From an uncultured Vibrio sp. (GTDB lineage: Bacteria; Pseudomonadota; Gammaproteobacteria; Enterobacterales; Vibrionaceae), in assembly GCA_947504195.1 (NCBI GenBank), contig CANNGN010000003.1, positions 434,001 to 498,000 on the forward strand: DNA of 64,000 nt, in the 5' to 3' direction. The position numbers and the translations under genes were made by a program. This document shows, piece by piece, positions 8,946-17,151 of the stretch. How positions within the stretch are numbered: the first letter of the stretch is position 1; each line of letters starts with the position of its first letter. A model generated the notes under the pieces. That model worked only from the letters and a program-made list of their open reading frames with translations, made no database searches and had not been told where the DNA came from.

Positions 8946-10205
8946 TTATTTACGGATAATCATTTGCTCACGCTCTGGGCCTACCGAAACCATTACAATT
9001 GGCACGCCCATTAACTCTTCAATACGTGTCACGTAATCTTGCGCACCTTGTGGAAGGCTTTCAAACGTTCGGCAACCTGTGATGTCTTCATCCCAGCCTT
9101 TCATATTTTCATAAACAGGCTTAAGATCTGCCGTTTGTGGCCAAATAGGATTTTCACTGTGTTCACCATCATAGGCGACGCAAATTCTTAAATCTGTCAT
9201 TCCTGTTAAACAGTCAATTTTGGTCAAAGCAATCTCGGTCGCTGCTTGCAGTTCAACACCATTTCGAGTCGCAACGGCATCAAAATACCCCATATCACGT
9301 GGGCGACCAGTCGTCGCGCCAAACTCATTCGAACTTTCGCGGAAGTTGTCTTGCTCTTCCATTGCAGTGACGAGTGTTCCCGTCCCTACCGATGAACTGA
9401 ATGACTTAGCAACCGCAATAACGCGCTCTGGTCTCAATGCCGGCAAACCACTCCCAATACCGGCATACGCCGCGGTAACATTGGATGAGGTTGTCCATGG
9501 GTATTCGCCATACACAAGGTCACGGCCCGCACCCAATTGAGCTTCAAACAATAAGTTCGAATCGTTTGCTTGCAGTGCTTTTAGTGGCTCGGTGACATTG
9601 CAGATAAAGGGTCTCCAAGATTTGGTCACTTCTAACAGCCACGCCGTCAGTTCTGCCGCCGTCTCTGTGTAATCACAGCTTGGGTATAATGCTTTCAACT
9701 GAGGCATTTTCCAATCGAGCATAAATTGAATTCGCTGCTCGAGTACATCCGGCTGGTTCAACCAACCCACTAAAATGCCTTTCTTCATAACGCGATCGCC
9801 ATAAGCAGGTGCAATACCTTGGCGAGTTGAACCGTACGCTGCATCACCCAGTCGTTGCTCTTCTAACGTGTCTTCAAGTGCGTGCAGTGGAAGACATAAA
9901 GTAGCACGATCTGAGATACATAAGTTTACATCTACACCTGCGGTTTTTACTTCATTGATTTCTTGAGTCAATGCAGCAGGGCTGATTACCATGCCAGGGC
10001 CAAGAACCGCGATACAATTCGGATTAAAGATACCACTTGGCAACTGGTGTAATTTGAATGTACCAAAATCATTTACAACCGTATGACCGGCATTGTTTCC
10101 GCCTTGAAAACGAATACTGGCAGACGCATCTGATGCTAAAAAGTCAACGATACGGCCTTTACCTTCATCACCCCAATTGGCACCCACAACAACAATAGAC
10201 GACAT
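8946..10205 (-). CDS. purA: Adenylosuccinate synthetase 2 (divergent paralogue)
   Basis: PurA joins IMP and aspartate using GTP, the first step from IMP to AMP. This 419-residue protein keeps the P-loop-like GANWGDEGKG (8-17, with catalytic Asp13), NNAGHT with the catalytic His, the TTGRPRD loop and the guanine-binding LTKID. It is clearly not the housekeeping type: the IMP-loop consensus EGAQG reads EAQLG with Gln shifted by one place, the consensus GTTGRGIGPAYEDK reads GSTRQGIAPAYGDR, and the GRRRR loop reads GRPRD. Vibrios carry a second copy of this kind (PurA2). It is paired head-to-head with a LysR gene. The basic reaction is likely kept, but altered kinetics, inhibitor resistance or another nucleotide substrate are possible. 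Confidence 0.88.
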   Translation of the reverse strand: MSSIVVVGANWGDEGKGRIVDFLASDASASIRFQGGNNAGHTVVNDFGTFKLHQLPSGIFNPNCIAVLGPGMVISPAALTQEINEVKTAGVDVNLCISDRATLCLPLHALEDTLEEQRLGDAAYGSTRQGIAPAYGDRVMKKGILVGWLNQPDVLEQRIQFMLDWKMPQLKALYPSCDYTETAAELTAWLLEVTKSWRPFICNVTEPLKALQANDSNLLFEAQLGAGRDLVYGEYPWTTSSNVTAAYAGIGSGLPALRPERVIAVAKSFSSSVGTGTLVTAMEEQDNFRESSNEFGATTGRPRDMGYFDAVATRNGVELQAATEIALTKIDCLTGMTDLRICVAYDGEHSENPIWPQTADLKPVYENMKGWDEDITGCRTFESLPQGAQDYVTRIEELMGVPIVMVSVGPEREQMIIRK

Positions 10206-10290
10206 AATATTTCTCCGAATTGATTAAGAAATCATCTTAGTCCTGTCGAATAAATAAGAGAAATTAATTATAATAATTAACTTGATAAGT

Positions 10291-10316
10291 ATCTCATATA
10301 TCTAGAATATTGAGAT
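10291..10316. promoter_or_regulatory. Candidate LysR operator between purA2 and lysR
   Basis: An interrupted palindrome with 6-bp arms ATCTCA / TGAGAT and inner ATAT blocks around CTAG sits centrally in the 134-bp divergent intergenic region. Position and symmetry fit a LysR-family binding site controlling both genes. This is inference from the pattern. Confidence 0.45.
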
Positions 10317-10339
10317 CAATGCTCTAATGAGGGGAAGTT

Positions 10340-11212
10340 ATGCTAGATATCCATTGGCTTAAAACATTTGTCACGTTAGCAGAATATAAACATTTTGGTA
10401 AAGCGGCTGTGGCTCTGCACATGACTCAACCTAATGTGAGTTTACACCTGAAGCAGTTAGAACTGGCCACGAATGTCAAACTGATCGAGAGAAGCCCATT
10501 TCACCTCACCCAAGCCGGCGAACGGCTTTTAGAAAGCAGTGTAAAAACACTTCAGGAATTACAAGTTTGCCAAGCGGATCTGAATGCTCTTAATGATCTC
10601 GACAAAGGCATTATTACTATTGCGGCGAGCGACATCATTTCTCGTACTTTGCTTATTGAAGCTTTCAAACTATTTAAAGAGAAGTATCCAGGAATCGATA
10701 TTGCACTGTTAAATACGACGTCATCACAAGCTTCTGAGTTGGTCAAAAAAGCAGAAGCAGACCTTGGGTTTGTCATCTCACAAAAACAAACCCAACCATT
10801 GCACTTCGTTGAGCTGCAGCAAATAAAGTGGGTTGCATTCGGGAATGGATTCGAACGAAACACAGAACAGGACACAGAGTTAACCCTTATATTATTGGGT
10901 CACGATACTCGTACCAGAGATCTTATTGATAGTGCGCTACCTACACTAAACCTTTCAAATTATCGGGTAATGGAGGTGGGTAGTGTCGATGCACAAATTG
11001 ATTGGGCAGAGGCTGGTTTTGGAATTGCCATTGTTCCAGAATTCGCTTTATCGACTCAACGTCATCTCACCTCTTCGGTCACACCCTTGCCAGATTTCCC
11101 AACAACGGAGCTAGGCTTCATCGTGCGGCAAAACCAAATTTTATCCAAAGCAACCAAGCAACTTCTTAATTGGGTTAATGATGGGATATCTTCACTTCAA
11201 AAGCGTGAATAG
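10340..11212 (+). CDS. LysR-family transcriptional regulator, divergent from purA2
   Basis: This is a 290-residue LysR regulator. Residues 1-60 form the winged helix-turn-helix (HFGKAAVALHMTQPNVSLHLKQLE), and the rest is a periplasmic-binding-protein-like effector domain in two lobes. A strong ribosome site AGGGGAA precedes the ATG. LysR proteins usually control the gene transcribed divergently from them, so purA2 is the obvious target, with a purine or related metabolite as possible effector. The effector domain gives no recognisable ligand signature. Confidence 0.9.
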   Translation: MLDIHWLKTFVTLAEYKHFGKAAVALHMTQPNVSLHLKQLELATNVKLIERSPFHLTQAGERLLESSVKTLQELQVCQADLNALNDLDKGIITIAASDIISRTLLIEAFKLFKEKYPGIDIALLNTTSSQASELVKKAEADLGFVISQKQTQPLHFVELQQIKWVAFGNGFERNTEQDTELTLILLGHDTRTRDLIDSALPTLNLSNYRVMEVGSVDAQIDWAEAGFGIAIVPEFALSTQRHLTSSVTPLPDFPTTELGFIVRQNQILSKATKQLLNWVNDGISSLQKRE

Positions 11213-11253
11213 GTATAACATGAGGGAAGTCAGTTGAGTAATTCGTGGGATAG

Positions 11254-11317
11254 ATAAAGGGACAATAATACGTTGTAACTGTCAGTATTGCTCTGACTTC
11301 GCATATTGCCCCTTTAT
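11254..11317. terminator. Long imperfect hairpin between converging lysR and chemoreceptor genes
   Basis: ATAAAGGG-A-CAATA pairs with TATTG-C-CCCTTTAT, and an inner stem GTCAG/CTGAC lies in the loop. It occupies most of the 111 bases between the two stop codons and probably acts as a terminator for both. Confidence 0.55.
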
Positions 11318-11323
11318 GGTGTC

Positions 11324-13297
11324 TTATTTGAGTTTAAATTGCTCCGCAAGATCTTGTAATTTAGTAGCCAGAGTAGTTTGCTCTTTTGCAGTCACTAGAA
11401 TCTGCTCTCCACTTACTACGGTAGCACTTACACTATCACCAATAGACTGCGCTCTTGACGCAATATCGGCAGTAACGACCACCTGCTCTTGAGATGCCGT
11501 TGCAATTTGTAATGCCATATCATCGATTGTTTCAATCGTGGCTACGATTTCGGTTAGTTTACCTTGTACTTCACCCGCTTTAGTTACACTCTCTGTTACA
11601 TCTGACATCGCGTCATTAATTTGGGTATACGCATTCGAGCTATCATGCTGGAGAGTAGAAACCATTTTTTCAATTTCTTGGGTAGAACTTTGAGTTCGCT
11701 GAGCTAGTGAGCGAACTTCATCGGCCACAACTGCAAAACCACGACCTAAATCACCTGCTCGAGCAGCTTCAATCGCTGCATTCAGAGCCAGCAAGTTGGT
11801 TTGCTCTGCGATACCTTGTATGACTTCAACAACTCTCGAAATATCACTGCTGCTTTGATGTAAGTTTGAAATCGTCTCAGATACAACTTCAATTTTCGTA
11901 TTAACTGCTTTGATAGACGCTTCAGACCCTTCAACACTCCCAGCACTTCCTAACACTTGCTCTTTAGCCTGACTTGTTCTTTCTGAGGTATTTTGAATAT
12001 GTTGAGCAACTTCTTCAACTGAGGCACGCATCTGCTCTATCGCAGTAACCACTTGCATCACATCCGAATGTTGAGCTTGAAGGTTCTGTGCATTTTGAGC
12101 AACCGTAACCGTCGATTCCTCAGCACCAGAAGCCAATTGAATACTTGAACTTCGTATTAAATCAATCGCTCCAGTCAGCACACCTAACATTTCATTTAAG
12201 TTGTTAGAAATATCACCGAGTTCATCATCAACCACAACAGAACAACGTCTAGTAAGATCTTTCTGCGACGCAAGTGTCATGGTTGTATTCAAACACATAA
12301 GTTGCGCGTTCATGTCGCGTAATAACTTATACCCGATAATCGAGGTCATCGAAACCAACACAATCGTCAGGATAAGAAAGAACCAGAAATCTCTCGTATC
12401 ACTCGCCAGCTCATCTTCCGAACGTAGAATTAGATCAGCAGTAAGAATGTCCTCTTCTTTCTTTAGCAAATCAATTCGTTTGGTTGAAGCTGCAAACCAT
12501 GCACTCGCATCTTGGTTCATTTCTCCCGCAAAAGCGCTAGCTCGATATTTTTCCACTTCTTTAAAAATATCTGACGACTCCATCTTTTCGAATCCAGCAG
12601 AAATTTCTTGGTCTGAATACGCTTTAAATGTCGTAAAGTACGTATTTTGTTCGCTGACTAAAGTAACAAACTTACGATACATTCCATCAGAAAATGCCCC
12701 CACACTAAATACATTCGACAAGACTGCCCGTTCAATACCTGAACGTTCCTTACCTTGTAAAAATTCATAGTATGCGGCAAGCTTCCGCGTCATTTCGACA
12801 ATTTCAGAGAGTTTTTCTGCCTCGACCGCAATGCTAAGCAGGTACTGATTGAGCTTGGAGTAGTATTCTATAGCGGTTCCTGCGGATGTATCAAAGCTAG
12901 TAATACCTGAACGCATAGCACTCAACTCAGACAACATAGTCGTTGCCTTTTCCATCGTCGACCAAACCTTGGGGCTTCCTTTAAGAAAATCCCCCTGCTC
13001 AGACAGGAACGCTGTTAAATCCGCGAGTTTACTATCTGTTTTTAACCTATGAGCTGGTAACTGATCGGCGAATTTAGTCCCGTTTGACCCCAAATAGCCC
13101 GCAGACATTCCTCGTTCTTTCTGAAGTTCATGTACTAATCGACTGTTGTATGCTGCAAGCTCTATATACACATGAACTCGATCCGCCGCATTTTTTAAGT
13201 TATAAGAAGAGTAAATTTTACTGCACGAGAAATACAGCATCGTCAGGAGTAGAGGCACAAAGACAAGCACCAGCTTTTGTTTGATTGAAAGTTGCAT
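11324..13297 (-). CDS. Methyl-accepting chemotaxis protein with NIT sensor domain
   Basis: This is a 657-residue transmembrane chemoreceptor. TM1 is at about 8-27, and a periplasmic NIT (nitrate/nitrite-sensing) domain spans about 45-290 with the diagnostic [20 protein letters not shown]2 is at about 305-325, followed by HAMP. A long coiled-coil MCP signalling domain ends the protein; its tip [20 protein letters not shown] contacts CheA/CheW. The C-terminus is LAEQFKL with no CheR-docking pentapeptide. NIT domains are predicted helical bundles for nitrate/nitrite or similar small ligands, so nitrate taxis is the best guess. It is monocistronic. A perfect inverted repeat lies just upstream of the start. 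Confidence 0.92.
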   Translation of the reverse strand: MQLSIKQKLVLVFVPLLLTMLYFSCSKIYSSYNLKNAADRVHVYIELAAYNSRLVHELQKERGMSAGYLGSNGTKFADQLPAHRLKTDSKLADLTAFLSEQGDFLKGSPKVWSTMEKATTMLSELSAMRSGITSFDTSAGTAIEYYSKLNQYLLSIAVEAEKLSEIVEMTRKLAAYYEFLQGKERSGIERAVLSNVFSVGAFSDGMYRKFVTLVSEQNTYFTTFKAYSDQEISAGFEKMESSDIFKEVEKYRASAFAGEMNQDASAWFAASTKRIDLLKKEEDILTADLILRSEDELASDTRDFWFFLILTIVLVSMTSIIGYKLLRDMNAQLMCLNTTMTLASQKDLTRRCSVVVDDELGDISNNLNEMLGVLTGAIDLIRSSSIQLASGAEESTVTVAQNAQNLQAQHSDVMQVVTAIEQMRASVEEVAQHIQNTSERTSQAKEQVLGSAGSVEGSEASIKAVNTKIEVVSETISNLHQSSSDISRVVEVIQGIAEQTNLLALNAAIEAARAGDLGRGFAVVADEVRSLAQRTQSSTQEIEKMVSTLQHDSSNAYTQINDAMSDVTESVTKAGEVQGKLTEIVATIETIDDMALQIATASQEQVVVTADIASRAQSIGDSVSATVVSGEQILVTAKEQTTLATKLQDLAEQFKLK

Positions 13298-13310
13298 AAT
13301 ACCTAGCCAT

Positions 13311-13341
13311 TTTAATGTTATAATTTTGTTATAACATTAAA
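13311..13341. promoter_or_regulatory. Perfect 13-bp inverted repeat in front of the NIT chemoreceptor
   Basis: TTTAATGTTATAA and TTATAACATTAAA are exact reverse complements separated by 5 bases, 14 to 44 bases upstream of the chemoreceptor ATG. This could be an operator or a 5'-UTR hairpin. The next 370 bases up to 13715 are AT-rich and hold no gene that I can see. Confidence 0.55.
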
Positions 13342-13715
13342 GCTAGCACAATAAATGCTATCTACCATCATTCTGTATAAAAATTAGTCTCTAATTTATA
13401 GGAATATAAATATGATTAATAATTTTTAAAATAATCAATGAGATATAACTTCAGTATTAACAATACTCGAGAATACCAATGACTACCATCAATAGTTATC
13501 ATTGAAACAATATAACCAACCGCTCCAGGAAAAATAAATAACCCATTGATTATTATAAATTAATTTATTATTAATAATAACAATACACATACTAAGGCAA
13601 TAGCCTGTAATTATTTATTTACACCAAACCTGAATAAGCATCACATTGATGAATATTAACTAGGTTGCAAATTTCTTAATACTATTGAATCGTGTTTTTA
13701 ATATAGTTGTATTAT

Positions 13716-14042
13716 TTAACTGAGTAAATTAAATACCGATAATTTAAGAAATAGAAACACGATCATACTTAAAACGATGGTTAATAATACATTCTTAGTT
13801 TTCCACATAATAAAAGCGGTTAGTAGAGCGCCAATTAAATAGGGGTTATTCAACGTGAGTCTAAGATCCCCATCTGGTAAGAATACAATCGGAGCCCATA
13901 ACGCCGTTAAAACAACAGGCCCGGTATAACTTAATACTCGCTGAGCGTGATAGCTTAACTTTAACGGCACTTTTGGCTCAAGAAACAGATAGCGGCTTAG
14001 GAATACAATCGCTGTCATTGCCAAAATAGATAGCATATTCAT
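13716..14042 (-). CDS. azlD: AzlD-family branched-chain amino acid exporter subunit
   Basis: AzlD is the small membrane partner of AzlC; together they export branched-chain or similar amino acids. It has 108 residues and four hydrophobic segments, with the family features RYLFLEPKVPLKLSYHAQRV and YTGPVVLTALWAPIV. Its start overlaps the azlC stop by 4 bases, so translation is coupled, and it is the last gene of araC-azlC-azlD on the minus strand. Length and topology are normal for the family. Confidence 0.85.
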   Translation of the reverse strand: MNMLSILAMTAIVFLSRYLFLEPKVPLKLSYHAQRVLSYTGPVVLTALWAPIVFLPDGDLRLTLNNPYLIGALLTAFIMWKTKNVLLTIVLSMIVFLFLKLSVFNLLS

Positions 14043-14779
14043 TTTGAGCCTCCTTCTGCAAATCGTCTAGCTTTCCACTGTTTCATCATCAATTCGCAAA
14101 TATAACCACTTCCTATACCCATTAACGATGCAATCATTAATCCCCCTTCTAAGTGGTAATATGAGGAATAACTGGCTGCTACCATAGTAACTAAAACCGA
14201 AAACACTATAGGTAAAGATTTAATCTGAGGAATAATAATGGCAATGAAAGTCGCGGCGACCGCAAAGTCTAAGCCATACTCACCCAAGGATGGAATGTGA
14301 CTGCCAGCGACAATGCCGATAAAACTTGCGATATTCCAGACAATGTAGAAAGACCCACCAGCACCCAAGGCATACCACCGATTAAATTCACTTTCCGTCT
14401 GTCCACTGCAAACAGCAAACAATTCATCAGTTAGCAAAAAACCGAGCAATGCCCGCCAACGTCCCGATAATCCACTGATTTTTCTTCGCATCGACACACT
14501 GTATAGAAAATGCCGAGAGGTAATAAAAAACGTGGTCAATAGCATCGTGGCAAGTCCAACTTCTTCTTTGAACATTCCAGCCGCGACTAACTGTGCTGCA
14601 CCTGCAAATAAGACTGCTGACATTGCTTGTGCTTCGAGCCCCGAAAGCCCTGCTTCAATGGCGTATGATCCTGCTAGAAATCCCCATGGGACAACCGCTA
14701 CACTAAGAGGAAACATGGCTAATACACCCTGCCAAGCATGGGTTCGTCGACTTGTTAATTGGGTTTTACTCGGTTGCAT
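14039..14779 (-). CDS. azlC: AzlC-family branched-chain amino acid exporter
   Basis: This is the large subunit of an AzlCD (YgaZH-like) exporter, 246 residues with about seven to eight membrane segments. The conserved N-terminal region PLSVAVVPWGFLAGSYAIEAG, then FAGAAQLVAAGMF and FITSRHFLYS, identify the family. It is expected in the inner membrane, exporting valine, leucine, isoleucine or methionine analogues out of the cell. An AraC-type gene lies upstream on the same strand, 84 bases away, and a repeated TTGTAC motif in that gap is a likely control site. Confidence 0.88.
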   Translation of the reverse strand: MQPSKTQLTSRRTHAWQGVLAMFPLSVAVVPWGFLAGSYAIEAGLSGLEAQAMSAVLFAGAAQLVAAGMFKEEVGLATMLLTTFFITSRHFLYSVSMRRKISGLSGRWRALLGFLLTDELFAVCSGQTESEFNRWYALGAGGSFYIVWNIASFIGIVAGSHIPSLGEYGLDFAVAATFIAIIIPQIKSLPIVFSVLVTMVAASYSSYYHLEGGLMIASLMGIGSGYICELMMKQWKARRFAEGGSK

Positions 14780-14849
14780 CTATATCATTCTTCCAATCAT
14801 TATCCGGTAATTTATAGCGCTTAATTTAACGATTAAGGTTCAGTACAAA

Positions 14850-14864
14850 TTGTACGAAATTGCT
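14850..14864. promoter_or_regulatory. Probable AraC-type binding site upstream of azlC
   Basis: TTGTACGAAATTGCT lies about 70-85 bases upstream of the azlC start. The near-identical TTGTACAAAGTTGCT (13 of 15 bases) lies 45-59 bases upstream of the araC gene in the same orientation. The left end is part of a GTACAA-A-TTGTAC palindrome starting at 14843. Two copies, one before each gene of the unit, fit self- and target regulation. Confidence 0.55.
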
Positions 14865-15715
14865 TAGTTCATTTTTAGGTATTGCCCGGGAGTGTACCCA
14901 TTGGCGTTTTTAAAATGTCGATGGAAGTGACTTTGATCGTGAAAACCACACTCTTGTGCCGTATTTGAAATCGAGTGACCTTGCTTGAGCAGCTTTCTCG
15001 CTAAGCGAAGTCGCGATTGGATTTGATAGGCATGAGGAGGAAGACCAAACTCTTTTTGAAATGAGCGAATCAAATGGAATGGGCTTACAGCAGACATATT
15101 TGCCAGCTCTTCGAGCGAGACATCCACCTGAGGAAGGTCATCCAAAAACTCTTTAACTAACCGAACCTGTTGTTGGATCTTGGTCGTATTTAGGCTGGGT
15201 GGCTTAGCCTTAGCGTGCTTTCCCATCAACTTAATCATGGTGCTGTAGATTAACGACTCTCGAAGTAATCGATTATCCGAGTTTTGTAGCGTATTGAATA
15301 CAAGCCGGAGTTGACTTGCTAGTTCAGGGTCCTCAACCACCGCTTTTGGAAAATAAGGGATACCATGGTTTGGTAAATATAACTCTTTCGATATGGTTTC
15401 AAGTTGTTGAGGAAGAGGATACATCGCTCGATAGGCCCAGCCACCTTCTGATGCAGAGTGCCCACTGTGGACTTCATCGGCATTGACCAGAATAATTGTA
15501 TTTTTAGGGGCGACATGGTGTCCACCAGTGCGATAAAAACGTTGGGCTCCGGTTTCAATCAACCCAATGGTATAGCCTTCATGACTATGACGAGAGAAGT
15601 TTTGTTTGTCATATTGAGCATCTAAAATCTCCAAGCCGCCAAGCTCAGCTGCGATCTTATAGTCAGCACGCTCTTTGCTTTTTTTATGACTTACCATCGG
15701 TTTATCCACATACAT
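14864..15715 (-). CDS. AraC-family transcriptional regulator of azlCD
   Basis: This is a 283-residue AraC/XylS-type regulator. The N-terminal cupin ligand domain is at about 20-130 (FSRHSHEGYTIGLIETGAQR). Two helix-turn-helix units are at the C-terminus, about 190-283, ending with the family motif FHRHFKNANGYTPGQYLK. Gene order araC-azlC-azlD on one strand is common, and the effector is likely the exported amino acid. The ATG at 15715 is the longest choice; ATG at 15697 is also possible because neither has a strong ribosome site. It is cytoplasmic and DNA-binding. Confidence 0.88.
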   Translation of the reverse strand: MYVDKPMVSHKKSKERADYKIAAELGGLEILDAQYDKQNFSRHSHEGYTIGLIETGAQRFYRTGGHHVAPKNTIILVNADEVHSGHSASEGGWAYRAMYPLPQQLETISKELYLPNHGIPYFPKAVVEDPELASQLRLVFNTLQNSDNRLLRESLIYSTMIKLMGKHAKAKPPSLNTTKIQQQVRLVKEFLDDLPQVDVSLEELANMSAVSPFHLIRSFQKEFGLPPHAYQIQSRLRLARKLLKQGHSISNTAQECGFHDQSHFHRHFKNANGYTPGQYLKMN

Positions 15716-15759
15716 CGCTAACGGTTGTTTCGAGTGTACCCTAATGCTTCCGATAACTT

Positions 15760-15774
15760 TTGTACAAAGTTGCT
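15760..15774. promoter_or_regulatory. Second copy of the AraC-type motif, upstream of the araC gene
   Basis: TTGTACAAAGTTGCT matches the site before azlC at 13 of 15 positions, in the same orientation relative to transcription. It suggests autoregulation. Confidence 0.5.
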
Positions 15775-15833
15775 ATTTGACCGCTTAAATTTACATTCTA
15801 TTTTCCCAAACGACTTCCCAATCAGGTTAATGT

Positions 15834-16946
15834 TTAGTTTGGCTGTACAGTAGTCAATATATCCGCTTTGCCATTGTTGATTTTCATCATTAACATTGGT
15901 TTTATTGCATCACCATTTTTATCGAGAGTGATATTCCCAGAAATCCCCATAAAATTCTCAGTAGCCGCAATCTGGTCTCTTATCGCTTTTCGATCCAAAG
16001 AATTCGCACGGGTAATCGCCGCAAACAACATCATTGCCGCATCATAACCTTCTGCGACAAAATTCGAAAGTTGGTGAGCTTGACGATAACGCTCTACAAA
16101 CGCCAACGATTCCAGTGTGTTGAGGTTTTTATCCCAGTGGGAAGCATAGTAACCTTCGTCCAAAGTATTGCCACCAAGGCTATAAAATGCATCGTGTGAC
16201 CAAGTGTCTCCGCCGATAAATTTTGCGTTTATCCCCATTTCGCGCGCCTGTTTTACGATATAGCCACTCTCTTCATGTCCTGAAATAAACAAAACATCAG
16301 GCGCCAACGTTTTCACTTGCTTAAGCAACGGAACAAATTTGGTTTGGTCAGATTTATACTTTAAGACCAACGAGATAACACCACCAAGTGATTCATAGTG
16401 TCTCTCGAACACGTCAGATAAACCCACGCTGTAATCACTATGAACGTTCTGAAGAATGATCGCTCTATGCCCAGCAAAGTGCTCATAAGCAAAATTCGCG
16501 AGTACTCGTCCTAAGTAAGGCTCTGATACACATGTTCGAAATATATAGTCGCCGATTTTAGTTATTTTAGGGTTGGTTGAATCAGGTGTGATCATAGGGA
16601 CTTTTTTACTTTGAAGATAAGGCGCAATAACCATGGAATGGTCACTCCAAGATGCGCCAATCACAGCCAAAACACCATCTCTAACCGCTTGTTTTGCCGC
16701 AAGTAAACTTTGAATTGGTGTACTGTGGTTATCGTATTCAATCAGTCGAATTTTCTTGCCTAACACTCCGCCGAGACTATTTATCTCATCAGTTGCAAAC
16801 CTAACTGATTCAAACAGAACCTGATTATCCTCAGCAGCTTGACCCGTTTTGGCAAAAATTGCGCCAATTTTAATCTCATCACTCGCAGAAACAGGCCAAA
16901 TAAATAATGTAATAATGAGCAAAATGACACGCAGGGATCGGTTCAT
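15834..16946 (-). CDS. Orphan LivK/Leu-Ile-Val-type periplasmic binding protein
   Basis: This is a type I periplasmic binding protein (Peripla_BP_6 family) of about 370 residues. A signal peptide covers the first 21 or so residues (MNRSLRVILLIITLFIWPVS, then ASDE). The mature start EIKIGAIFAKTGQAAEDNQV and the GGVLGKKIRLIEYDN stretch are typical of branched-chain amino acid or amide/urea binding proteins. ATG at 16946 is preferred over the TTG at 16961 because it gives a clean signal sequence. There are no ABC permease or ATPase genes nearby, so it may feed a distant transporter or a sensor. Ligand unknown. Confidence 0.83.
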   Translation of the reverse strand: MNRSLRVILLIITLFIWPVSASDEIKIGAIFAKTGQAAEDNQVLFESVRFATDEINSLGGVLGKKIRLIEYDNHSTPIQSLLAAKQAVRDGVLAVIGASWSDHSMVIAPYLQSKKVPMITPDSTNPKITKIGDYIFRTCVSEPYLGRVLANFAYEHFAGHRAIILQNVHSDYSVGLSDVFERHYESLGGVISLVLKYKSDQTKFVPLLKQVKTLAPDVLFISGHEESGYIVKQAREMGINAKFIGGDTWSHDAFYSLGGNTLDEGYYASHWDKNLNTLESLAFVERYRQAHQLSNFVAEGYDAAMMLFAAITRANSLDRKAIRDQIAATENFMGISGNITLDKNGDAIKPMLMMKINNGKADILTTVQPN

Positions 16947-17151
16947 AAACACTTCTATCAAACAGTAATTTGTTCATTTGACGCTAGCATATCAAACGTA
17001 TTTATTCCATGTTCGCCATTAATTAACACACGCTATGCCCTTGGAAATACTATGTTTATGCTTTTTGACAAATGACCTAATAGTGCCTCCGACTGTTGTT
17101 TTTATGCTCAAGTGCTATACTGAATTTGTTTGGAATAACAAGGAGATTCAA

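Noticed and set aside
12201..12770. Plus-strand open frame (189 codons) opposite the chemoreceptor gene
   Set aside because: Shadow of the MCP coding strand with no family features.
17060..17121. TTGACA and TATACT upstream of sps as a sigma-70 promoter
   Set aside because: The two hexamers are much too far apart to be one promoter, and no better pairing is clear.
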